Origin: Candidatus Sulfotelmatobacter sp.
GTDB taxonomy: Bacteria > Acidobacteriota > Terriglobia > Terriglobales > Acidobacteriaceae
Assembly: GCA_030040725.1 (NCBI GenBank)
Contig: JASHTD010000413.1
Span: 1-18,455, forward strand
Reading direction: 5' to 3'
DNA: 18,455 bases
Below, in pieces: positions 12,631-18,455 of this stretch. A model generated the notes under the pieces. The model was not told where the DNA came from, searched no databases, and was given only the letters and a program-made list of their open reading frames with translations. The stretch's first letter is position 1, and the number at the start of each line of letters is the position of its first letter. The position numbers and the translations under genes were made by a program.

Positions 12631-14211
12631 TTATCTCTGGGACTCTTTCTGGTCTTGCTGATTTTCTGATGAAGAGGAACTCTTCTCCGGCCTGAGCAGC
12701 GGGAACAGAATTACATCTCGGATGGTGTGCGAATCGGTCAGCAGCATGCACAGGCGGTCCACGCCAACGCCAACGCCTCCTGCCGGAGGCATTCCGTAGG
12801 AAAGCGCGCGAATATAGTCCTCATCCACCTGAGCGGGCATCTCGAAATCGTCGTAAGCCTTGCGGTCTGCGACCTGCCATTCGAATATCTTGCGTTGCAA
12901 CTCCGGGTCGTTGAGTTCGCTGAATCCGTTGGAGAGTTCCATTTTTCCGGCAAAAATCTCGAATCGCTCAGCCCACGCGGGGTCGTTTGGGTTTCTTTTC
13001 GAAAGCGGAGAAACCTCCGCCGGAAATTCATATATGACGGTTGGCTGTACCAAATGCTCCTCCGCCAAGGCCTCAAACAGCCAGACCGTATTCAGGCCAA
13101 CCGGACGTTCCACGAGTGTCCGCGCGATTGGCAGGCGGACGCTCGGCATGACCTGATGGATGCGGCTGACCAGGTTATTTGACCCGTCCCAGTCGGAGAA
13201 GTCGCTCATTTCCGGCCTCGCTCCGGCCCCCTCTGGCCAGAATTTGATAATCGCCTCGCGCATGGTCAGCCGCTGCCAATTCGCCCAGTCGATTTCCTGA
13301 TCTCCCCACTTCGACTTCAGGCTGCCATTCACATCCTTCGCTGAAGTCGTGATCAACTCCTGCGTCAGGTCCATCATGTCGCGAAAGTCAGCGTAGGCCT
13401 GGTAATACTCAAGCATGGTGAACTCGGGATTCCATCGCCAGCCCAGCCCTTCGTTGCGGAAATTGCGATTGATTTCATACACGCGATCGAATCCGCCGAC
13501 AACGAGCCGTTTCAAGTAAAGCTCCGGCGCGATACGCAGATACAAATTCATGCCCAGCGTGTTGTGGTGCGTCACGAACGGACGTGCCACCGCGCCACCG
13601 GCGATGGGCTGCATCATCGGGGTTTCGACTTCCACGAATCCGTGCGCTTCCATCGTGCGCCGCAGTGACTGCACCAGTTTGCTGCGCTTCAGAAAAACCT
13701 CGCGCACCTCGGGATTCATCACCAGATCTACATAGCGCTGGCGATAGCGCAGCTCGACATCGGTCAAGCCGTGCCATTTTTCCGGCAGCGGCAAAAGATC
13801 TTTGCTGAGGAACGTGATCTCATCGACGTGAATAGTTAATTCGCCGGTTCGCGTGCGAAACAAATATCCGGCAACGCCGATGTGATCGCCGAGATCGAGC
13901 AGTTTGTAGAGTTCGAATCCCTTCTCGCCCACCGCATCTTTCTTGACGTAGATTTGCAAGCGTTGCCCACCCTGCTGCAGGTGGCAGAATCCCGCTTTTC
14001 CCATTAAGCGAATGGCCATGATGCGGCCTGCGACGCGGACGTTGACTCGTGGACTTTCCAGTTGTTCTGCAGTCTTACCGGAGTAATCGGCCAGAATCTG
14101 CGGAATTGTATACGCGAGTTCGTACTTGCTGCGGTATGTCGTCTGGCCGAGCGCTTCTATCTGCCGCAGCTTCTGCCGCCGCAGTTCGTAAATGTTTTCG
14201 TCGAGTGCCAA
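12631..14211 (-). CDS. lysS: lysyl-tRNA synthetase, class II
   Basis: LysS charges tRNA-Lys with lysine using ATP. The 526-residue protein has an N-terminal OB-fold anticodon domain (about 55-140: VNVRVAGRIMAIR, GDHIGVAGYLFRT) and a class II catalytic core. Motif 1 lies around 190-205 (GFVEVETPMM), motif 2 at 249-264 (RNFRNEG...NPEF), and motif 3 near the end (GVGVGVDRLCMLLTD). R252, E254 and F264 of motif 2 are kept. The usual RHNPEF is RWNPEF here: W260 replaces the loop histidine. A TTG start is used because no ATG precedes the conserved region; AAAGG lies 6 bp upstream. A Ser-rich hydrophilic tail ends the protein. It stands alone on the minus strand, convergent with sorAB. Confidence 0.95.
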   Translation of the reverse strand: MALDENIYELRRQKLRQIEALGQTTYRSKYELAYTIPQILADYSGKTAEQLESPRVNVRVAGRIMAIRLMGKAGFCHLQQGGQRLQIYVKKDAVGEKGFELYKLLDLGDHIGVAGYLFRTRTGELTIHVDEITFLSKDLLPLPEKWHGLTDVELRYRQRYVDLVMNPEVREVFLKRSKLVQSLRRTMEAHGFVEVETPMMQPIAGGAVARPFVTHHNTLGMNLYLRIAPELYLKRLVVGGFDRVYEINRNFRNEGLGWRWNPEFTMLEYYQAYADFRDMMDLTQELITTSAKDVNGSLKSKWGDQEIDWANWQRLTMREAIIKFWPEGAGARPEMSDFSDWDGSNNLVSRIHQVMPSVRLPIARTLVERPVGLNTVWLFEALAEEHLVQPTVIYEFPAEVSPLSKRNPNDPAWAERFEIFAGKMELSNGFSELNDPELQRKIFEWQVADRKAYDDFEMPAQVDEDYIRALSYGMPPAGGVGVGVDRLCMLLTDSHTIRDVILFPLLRPEKSSSSSENQQDQKESQR

Positions 14212-14244
14212 GAGAACCTTTCCTGATCAAGAGAGGGAACTGCG

Positions 14245-14250
14245 ATTATA
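14245..14250 (-). promoter_or_regulatory. candidate -10 element of lysS
   Basis: On the minus strand this reads TATAAT, about 33 bp before the TTG start. The -35 region is weak. Confidence 0.4.
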
Positions 14251-14299
14251 AACAACCCACTCATTGCGACATGGTGCCTTGGGACCTTGAAATCGTCGA

Positions 14300-14327
14300 T
14301 TGTCATACCGTGGTACACTGGTACACA
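14300..14327 (+). promoter_or_regulatory. leaderless promoter with tandem TGGTACAC repeats
   Basis: TGGTACAC occurs twice in a row (14311-14318, 14319-14326), ending at the ATG. The first copy reads as an extended -10 (TGG-TACACT, 14311-14319), which would place the transcript start at the ATG. The repeat could also be an operator for the encoded RHH-like protein. TTGTCA at 14300 is too close to serve as -35 for the first copy. Confidence 0.4.
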
Positions 14328-14620
14328 TGATTGACGATTCCAAATTGCTGGTCGAGCGGGTGCAGACGGGAGTGCGGATGGAGAAACGCCTGCTCAAAAT
14401 CCTGAAAGCTTTTGCGGAATATCACGACATGTCGCTGGGGGACCTGCTGGAGGGTATTGTGCTTCACGCATTCGACGGCAAAACGCCTTTCAGCGCGGCG
14501 TCGCTCAATCGCATTCAGGAACTCAAGCGTTTCTACGATTTCGATCTCGATTCCAGCGCTAGCCACCGGTTGAAGGAAATCAAGTCCCAGCCGGGGCAGC
14601 GGCGGGCTGCCGGGAAATAG
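14327..14620 (+). CDS. small conserved protein, ribbon-helix-helix-like
   Basis: The 97-residue protein begins MIDDSKLLVERVQTGVRMEK. A short strand (ERVQTGVRM) and two helices (LLKILKAFAEYHDMS, LGDLLEGIVLHAF) resemble the ribbon-helix-helix fold of small DNA-binding repressors, though no DNA contact residue can be proved. The end is basic and Gln/Arg-rich. No Shine-Dalgarno is present and a -10 abuts the ATG, so the mRNA is probably leaderless. The frame stays open to a TTG at 14300, but that would sit inside the promoter. It is followed after 10 bp by a small membrane protein gene. Function unknown; an autoregulator is one possibility. Confidence 0.6.
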   Translation: MIDDSKLLVERVQTGVRMEKRLLKILKAFAEYHDMSLGDLLEGIVLHAFDGKTPFSAASLNRIQELKRFYDFDLDSSASHRLKEIKSQPGQRRAAGK

Positions 14621-14630
14621 CGGAGGAGAT

Positions 14631-14966
14631 ATGAATGAATCGCGCATGCGATGCGCCGTCACCGGACTCCAATGGACCCTGGGCATCGTGATCCTCATTG
14701 AAGCAATTTTGTTTCTGCTCCCCGCCGCTCGCCACAACTTCTCGCAAACGCATGTGCCGGAAATCGTGCGTCAGATCCTTGGCTGGGGCGAGATTATCGG
14801 CTCAATTCTGTTGCTGATTCCCCGCACCGTCGTCCGCGGAGCCTGGCTCCTGGTCATCCTTTTCGTGCTGGCCATTGCGATTCATCTGCTCCACGGAATG
14901 TTCAACGTAGGCAATCTGGCCATCTACACAGCCGCCGCGTGCGCCGTAGCAACCGGGAAGGAATAG
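14631..14966 (+). CDS. small four-helix membrane protein (DoxX-like at best)
   Basis: The 111-residue protein has about four hydrophobic segments: residues 12-31, 46-62, 70-86 and 92-106. A Gly-rich turn (ILGWGEIIGSILLLIP) resembles the middle of DoxX-like proteins, but no catalytic or binding motif is visible. A strong GGAGGAG (14622-14628) lies 2 bp before the ATG, which is rather close; the ATG 4 bp further on is in another frame. It lies between the RHH-like gene (10 bp) and the next gene (3 bp) and is surely co-transcribed. Function unknown. Confidence 0.6.
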   Translation: MNESRMRCAVTGLQWTLGIVILIEAILFLLPAARHNFSQTHVPEIVRQILGWGEIIGSILLLIPRTVVRGAWLLVILFVLAIAIHLLHGMFNVGNLAIYTAAACAVATGKE

Positions 14967-14969
14967 CTA

Positions 14970-15407
14970 ATGACGGTCGCGCCCATCACGGAGTCAGCCC
15001 TCAGTAACCAGGAACTCATCGCCCGGTTCGAATGCGATACTGATCCGGATTCTCCTTTCCATCACGCCGATCACGTTCGTGTCGCATTCGCGTACTTGTC
15101 CGAATATTCCGTCCTCGTGGCACTCGAAAAATTCTCTACAGCGCTCAAACGATTTGCCGCCGCTCGCGGCAAGCCGGAGCTGTATCACGAAACCATCACC
15201 TGGGCTTATTTTTTTCTGATCCACGAGCGCATGGCTCGCGACCCTGGCATGGATTGGAGTGACTTTGCTGCGCATAATCCCGACCTTCTCATCTGGAAAA
15301 GCAGCATACTCGGCCGATACTACGAAGAAGCGACATTGAAGAGCGATCTGGCCCGCAACGTCTTCATATTGCCAGACAAAGGCTTGCCGCGGCAGCCCTG
15401 TGGTTGA
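14970..15407 (+). CDS. conserved protein with FHHADHVR and YHETITWA motifs
   Basis: The 145-residue protein is soluble and mostly helical by eye. FHHADHVRVAFAYL (about 30-43) and YHETITWAYFFLIHERMA (about 72-89) carry a His/Asp/Glu set (HH..DH, H.E, H.R) that looks conserved and could bind a metal or form an active site. I have seen this pattern in uncharacterised bacterial proteins, but no function is known to me. The gene starts 3 bp after the membrane-protein gene. A catalytic role is speculation. Confidence 0.65.
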   Translation: MTVAPITESALSNQELIARFECDTDPDSPFHHADHVRVAFAYLSEYSVLVALEKFSTALKRFAAARGKPELYHETITWAYFFLIHERMARDPGMDWSDFAAHNPDLLIWKSSILGRYYEEATLKSDLARNVFILPDKGLPRQPCG

Positions 15408-15480
15408 AGTCACCCGTCATCGGCGTTAGTATTAGCAGCGCGAAGAGGTTTTTCATCGGCCAAGCGTTCAAGGCATCACG

Positions 15481-15837
15481 ATGCCGCAAAACTATATCCC
15501 AATTTTCGTGTTCGTTGGCGTGATTGCGGTTCTTCTGCCGCTGACGCTACTGTTAGCCAAGCTCGTGCGCCCCGATAATCCCAACAAAACCAAGCTCATG
15601 CCCTACGAGTGCGGCATCGATCCGGTTGATAACGCGCGCGGTCGCTACACCGTCCGTTACTACATTATCGCCATTTTGTTTGTGGTATTCGACGTGGAGA
15701 CGATTTTTCTTTTTCCCTGGGCGGTCAAATTCAAAGCCCTTGGCTTGTTTGGCTTCGTCGAAATCCTGATCTTTCTTGCGATCCTCATCGCCGGTTACAT
15801 CTGGGTCTGGAAAAAAGGCGCCCTGGAGTGGGTTTAA
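15481..15837 (+). CDS. nuoA: NADH-quinone oxidoreductase subunit A
   Basis: NuoA is a small membrane subunit of respiratory complex I at the junction of the hydrophilic arm and the proton-pumping arm. The 118-residue protein has three transmembrane helices (about 6-28, 60-82, 88-110). The conserved loop PYECGIDP (with the family cysteine) leads into the RYYIIAILFVVFDVE motif with acidic residues in helix 2. Length and motifs are normal. AAGG lies about 8 bp before the ATG. No other nuo gene is in the window; it is followed after 3 bp by an unrelated PH-like gene, so nuoA is separated from the usual nuoABCD order unless other subunits lie elsewhere. Confidence 0.95.
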   Translation: MPQNYIPIFVFVGVIAVLLPLTLLLAKLVRPDNPNKTKLMPYECGIDPVDNARGRYTVRYYIIAILFVVFDVETIFLFPWAVKFKALGLFGFVEILIFLAILIAGYIWVWKKGALEWV

Positions 15838-15840
15838 CGC

Positions 15841-16173
15841 ATGGGCGCGACCGACGTTCCCATGGATAGTTCTCCGGCCGAAACTTTTACCGCCAGCCGC
15901 TGGACGCAAGGCAACTTTCTGTTTCCCACAAAAATCATTGTCAGCCCGCAACGCGTGAGCCGCGTTAAGTCGCGTCTGTTCGGCAGCAACGAAGAGACGA
16001 TTCCCATGTCGAAAGTGGCGTCCGTGCACATTAAGACCGGTGTAGTGTGGTCGGAAATTGTGATTGAGTCCGCGGGTGGAGCCGATCCTATTACCAGCTA
16101 CGGCCATCGCAAACGGGACGCACAACGGATTCGCGACCTGATCGAGCAATATCAGGCGCAGAGCCGCACCTAG
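15841..16173 (+). CDS. bacterial PH-like domain protein
   Basis: The 110-residue protein has a strand pattern typical of bacterial PH-like domains: FLFPTKIIVSPQRVSRVKSRLFG, then EETIPMSKVASVHIKTGVVWSEIVIES, and a C-terminal helix (RDAQRIRDLIEQYQ). The phrase in which a positively charged loop is followed by IPMSKVASV is characteristic of such domains. No transmembrane segment is seen, so it is a soluble version. It starts 3 bp after nuoA and is probably translated from the same mRNA. Function unknown; assembly or membrane association is possible but not shown. Confidence 0.7.
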   Translation: MGATDVPMDSSPAETFTASRWTQGNFLFPTKIIVSPQRVSRVKSRLFGSNEETIPMSKVASVHIKTGVVWSEIVIESAGGADPITSYGHRKRDAQRIRDLIEQYQAQSRT

Positions 16174-16192
16174 CGCCACAATCTAGACGCGA

Positions 16193-16222
16193 GAAGGAAA
16201 CGCGAACTGATCCGTTTTCTTC
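16193..16222. terminator. hairpin in convergent gap, possible bidirectional terminator
   Basis: GAAGGAAACG pairs with CGTTTTCTTC over ten positions (one G·T) around a 10-nt loop, between the PH-like gene and rplS, which converge. The T-rich right arm might serve as U-tract for the plus strand. Confidence 0.4.
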
Positions 16223-16267
16223 CACCGGCACCGGGATTACGTCAAACATGTGCCTTGATTAGAGCGC

Positions 16268-16612
16268 TTACTCCACGTCGCGCAGGCGAGCAGCCTTCCC
16301 CTTCAGCCCGCGCAAATAATACAGCTTTGCCCGGCGAACTTTAGAAGAGCGCACAACGTCGACTTTATCGATCACTTTTGAGTGCAGCGGGAAGATGCGC
16401 TCCACTCCTTGACCGAAGCTGATCTTTCGCACGGTGAAACTGGCCTGCGGACCACGATCGCGCTTGATCACGACGCCTTCAAATGCCTGCAGACGTTCCT
16501 TATCGCCTTCTTTGATCTTCACATGAACTCGAACGGTATCGCCCGCGTGAAACTCAGGGACATCGGTGCGCTGTGTTTTGGCCAGGAGTTTTTCAATCAC
16601 TAAGTTTGTCAT
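16268..16612 (-). CDS. rplS: 50S ribosomal protein L19
   Basis: The 114-residue protein is the normal length of L19. It has [52 protein letters not shown] and [18 protein letters not shown], the family signature at the 30S/50S interface. The ATG lies 139 bp downstream of trmD on the minus strand. It is the last gene of the khpA-rimM-trmD-rplS block, as in many bacteria. Confidence 0.97.
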   Translation of the reverse strand: MTNLVIEKLLAKTQRTDVPEFHAGDTVRVHVKIKEGDKERLQAFEGVVIKRDRGPQASFTVRKISFGQGVERIFPLHSKVIDKVDVVRSSKVRRAKLYYLRGLKGKAARLRDVE

Positions 16613-16702
16613 GATGATGAGTCCTTCTTGAATTCTAAGCTTGATATTGCTCGCGAGATTCAGTCGCGATTTTCTCGAATCAGCTACCGCATTACTGATT
16701 TC

Positions 16703-16747
16703 AGTGGCTGGAGCGGTCTTTCGTTAGCCTGTGTCCCTTCAGCCACT
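16703..16747 (-). repeat. inverted repeat in the trmD-rplS spacer
   Basis: AGTGGCTG (16703-16710) and CAGCCACT (16740-16747) form an 8-bp perfect stem around a 29-nt loop, beginning 4 bp after trmD. It could be a leader structure controlling rplS or only mRNA processing. Its size and loop are not specific. Confidence 0.3.
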
Positions 16748-16751
16748 TCCA

Positions 16752-17558
16752 TCAGTCCATCTTTTTCAGTCCGTCCAGGAACTTCGATTCTTCGTCACTT
16801 AAAGGCGAACCCTCGAGCAAATCCGGACGATTGCGCAGCGTTTTTTCCAGTGCACGCTGCCGGCGCCAGCGACGGATTTCCTCGTGATTGCCGGTCATCA
16901 GCGCTTCCGGCACGGCCATACCGCGAAACTGAGCCGGCCGCGTGTAGTGCGGATAATCCAGCAATCCATTCGAACCACACGTGGAATCGGCGCCCTCGGC
17001 GATTCTCGTTTTCACATCGACCGTAAACGATTCCTGCTGGGTCGACGCGTCGTTGCCTACAGCCCCGGGCAGTAACCGCACGACGGCTTCTATAATGACC
17101 GCCGCGGGTAATTCACCGCCGCTGAGAACATAATCTCCGACGGAAAGCTCCCTATCGGCTAAGAAATCGGTAACGCGTTCATCCACGCCTTCGTAGCGCC
17201 CGCAGATCAAAACCATCCGCTCTCGCTGCGCCAGCTCCGCAGCGAACGCCTGCGTGAAGCGCTGACCTTGCGCCGAAAGCAAAACCACAGACTGTCTGAC
17301 GCGTCCTGCGATGCGATCTTCCCTGGGCGCAATGCCGAGAGAATCCAAACATTCAAACAACGGTTCGGGCTTCAGCACCATGCCTTCGCCGCCGCCAAAC
17401 GGGCGATCATCCACGGTGCGATGGCGATCGTGCGTAAACTCCCGCAGGTCGTGTATCTCAATTGTCGCCAGCCCCATTTCTTGGGCCCGGCGGGTGATGC
17501 CGTAATCCAGCGGCCCGCGAAAGAAGTCCGGAAATATCGTTACAATGTCGGCCCTCAT
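16752..17558 (-). CDS. trmD: tRNA (guanine-37-N1)-methyltransferase
   Basis: TrmD methylates G37 of tRNAs with G36 and prevents frameshifting. The 268-residue protein starts MRADIVTIFPDFF. SAM- and tRNA-binding motifs are DDRPFGGGEGM, VLLSAQG, LICGRYEGVDERV and LSVGDYVLSGGELPA, the trefoil-knot (SPOUT) signature. The C-terminal region, HYTRPAQFRGMAVPEALMTGNHEEIRRWR, is also typical. The frame stays open to 17834, but those residues are shadow coding of rimM, so the ATG at 17558 is used. It lies 14 bp after rimM. Confidence 0.97.
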   Translation of the reverse strand: MRADIVTIFPDFFRGPLDYGITRRAQEMGLATIEIHDLREFTHDRHRTVDDRPFGGGEGMVLKPEPLFECLDSLGIAPREDRIAGRVRQSVVLLSAQGQRFTQAFAAELAQRERMVLICGRYEGVDERVTDFLADRELSVGDYVLSGGELPAAVIIEAVVRLLPGAVGNDASTQQESFTVDVKTRIAEGADSTCGSNGLLDYPHYTRPAQFRGMAVPEALMTGNHEEIRRWRRQRALEKTLRNRPDLLEGSPLSDEESKFLDGLKKMD

Positions 17559-17572
17559 CGCGAAACCGAACC

Positions 17573-18127
17573 TTACCGCTTCTTGCTTCCCGGCTGTGCT
17601 TGCTCGCGCTTTTCTTCGCCGGTAAGCGGAGCGTTCACATCCAACAGCCCATCCGGAAGTTTCATGCGAACTTGCTTTCGTTCTATGTCTACCCGGTCGA
17701 GATACGCCTCGGCAAACGGAATATCCAGCAGCTTGCCCCCTGCGTCCTGGACAATGAACAGCGCCGCTTCGCCGGTCCCGAACTGCACCTGTTCGATTCG
17801 CCCTATCTCGCGATCGCGGTCGAACACCAGGCATCCGATGAGCTCGCTAACGTAATTCCAGCCGGGCCGCAACTCCGAACGCTGGTCGCGTGGCACCTGC
17901 AATTCGCAACCGACCAGAGGTTCGGCCTGGGAAATCGAATCGACGCCCGCAAACTTCAAAACCAGCAATCCTTTGTGCGGCCAGAGTTCTTCGACCTCCA
18001 ATTCGCGGCGGGGCGAATCCGATTGACGCGACAGCGCCAGCAACTTCATGCCGGTCACAAATCGATCAGGAACGTCGCTGAAAATCTCGCTCGCAACTTC
18101 GCCGCGCCTGCCCTGCGTTTTCACCAC
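17573..18127 (-). CDS. rimM: 16S rRNA processing protein RimM
   Basis: RimM helps mature the 30S subunit and binds protein S19. The visible 184 residues contain the N-terminal KTQGRRGEV motif, the RimM barrel and the PRC-like domain (LIGCLVFDRDREIGRIEQV, LLDIPFAEAYLDRVDIERKQ). The nearest ordinary start is GTG at 18127, which leaves out an upstream in-frame FITLARV that belongs to the conserved first strand. No ATG, GTG or TTG is found in the frame back to the khpA stop. A rare start such as ATT (18140-18142) or ATC is therefore possible. The given start is thus the minimum. Confidence 0.9.
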   Translation of the reverse strand: MVKTQGRRGEVASEIFSDVPDRFVTGMKLLALSRQSDSPRRELEVEELWPHKGLLVLKFAGVDSISQAEPLVGCELQVPRDQRSELRPGWNYVSELIGCLVFDRDREIGRIEQVQFGTGEAALFIVQDAGGKLLDIPFAEAYLDRVDIERKQVRMKLPDGLLDVNAPLTGEEKREQAQPGSKKR

Positions 18128-18225
18128 GCGGGCGAGCGTAATGAACTCACCGCTGATTTCTGGATTGCCGATATCCGCTCTGTTGCCTCTGATTCCGCCA
18201 GGTTCGGCGAAACACTCCCGCGAAT

Positions 18226-18455
18226 CTAGTCGATGACTTCCAGCGTGTAGCGCTTGCGCGCACGCGCCGCCGCGGCATTCAACAGTGCGCGCAAGGCACG
18301 AACATTGCGCCCTTGCCGGCCGATGATTTTGCCCACATCGCCTTCGGCAACCTCCAGTTCGATCACGCCGTCATCGAACTGTTCGACAAAAACCTCGTCG
18401 GGAGCATCGACCATCCACTTGGCAATCTTCTCGATCAGAAGGCGAACGTCTGCGG
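18226..18455 (-). CDS. khpA: KH-domain RNA-binding protein KhpA, 5' end cut by window edge
   Basis: KhpA is a small single-KH protein that often pairs with KhpB/Jag and binds RNA. The visible part (76 residues) has the GKIIGRQGRNVRALRALL loop-helix of the KH fold (GxxG as IGRQ) and ends LEVID. The frame continues to the window edge (ADVRLLIEKIAKWMVDAP), so the start lies outside; the inner ATG at 18414 would remove a conserved helix. The next gene upstream is expected to be rpsP. The stop is 98 bp before the annotated rimM start. Confidence 0.9.
   Translation of the reverse strand, partial: ADVRLLIEKIAKWMVDAPDEVFVEQFDDGVIELEVAEGDVGKIIGRQGRNVRALRALLNAAAARARKRYTLEVID

Noticed and set aside
12539..12751. 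70-codon minus-strand frame after lysS
   Set aside because: Overlaps the 3' end of lysS in another frame and shows no recognisable sequence or ribosome-binding site.
17559..17834. 92-residue N-terminal extension of TrmD
   Set aside because: It overlaps rimM in another frame, is Arg/Gly-rich and lacks TrmD homology; the normal TrmD start MRADIVTIFPDFF is at 17558.
1..18455. CRISPR arrays, tRNA or rRNA genes, insertion sequences, prophage
   Set aside because: No regularly spaced repeats, cloverleaf, rRNA segments, transposase or phage genes were seen on reading both strands. A full tRNA scan was not possible.

Overview
The window looks like a piece of an Acidobacteriota chromosome (inference). 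The signs are the chemotaxis and signalling proteins of acidobacterial type, DcaP-like porins with a coiled-coil N-terminus, a lone nuoA, and the khpA-rimM-trmD-rplS block. No phage, insertion sequence, CRISPR array, tRNA or rRNA is visible.

Layout. Bases 1-5267 hold signal transduction. A PilZ-domain fragment cut by the left edge is followed by an overlapping plus-strand operon cheB-cheR-HDOD. A convergent minus-strand pair, CheY-type receiver and CheX-type phosphatase, comes next, then a PP2C-type protein phosphatase. No CheA kinase or receptor lies in the window.

Bases 5470-12372 are the most interesting part. They encode a cysteine-free (CymR-like) Rrf2 regulator, the broken start of an SsuA-like sulfonate/nitrate substrate-binding protein, two tandem paralogous outer-membrane porins, and a Tat-exported sulfite-oxidase-family molybdoenzyme overlapping a small c-type cytochrome (a SorAB-like sulfite dehydrogenase pair). 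The non-coding DNA here is rich in signal. Half-sites AAGTCYAT recur at rrf2, porin 1 and sorA, each next to a possible -10. A PhoB-box-like array precedes porin 2. A two-hairpin element with an identical 20-nt loop occurs once after each porin. I read this as a sulfur-oxidation and outer-membrane uptake locus under an Rrf2 regulator, with porin 2 perhaps recruited to phosphate starvation.

Bases 12631-16173 hold lysS (minus) with an unusual motif 2, then plus-strand small genes: an RHH-like protein apparently translated from a leaderless mRNA, a small membrane protein, a conserved His-containing protein, an orphan nuoA, and a bacterial PH-like protein. Bases 16268-18455 are the minus-strand translation/RNA block rplS, trmD, rimM, khpA (the last cut by the right edge). 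The conserved N-terminal strand of rimM lies upstream of its first ordinary start codon.
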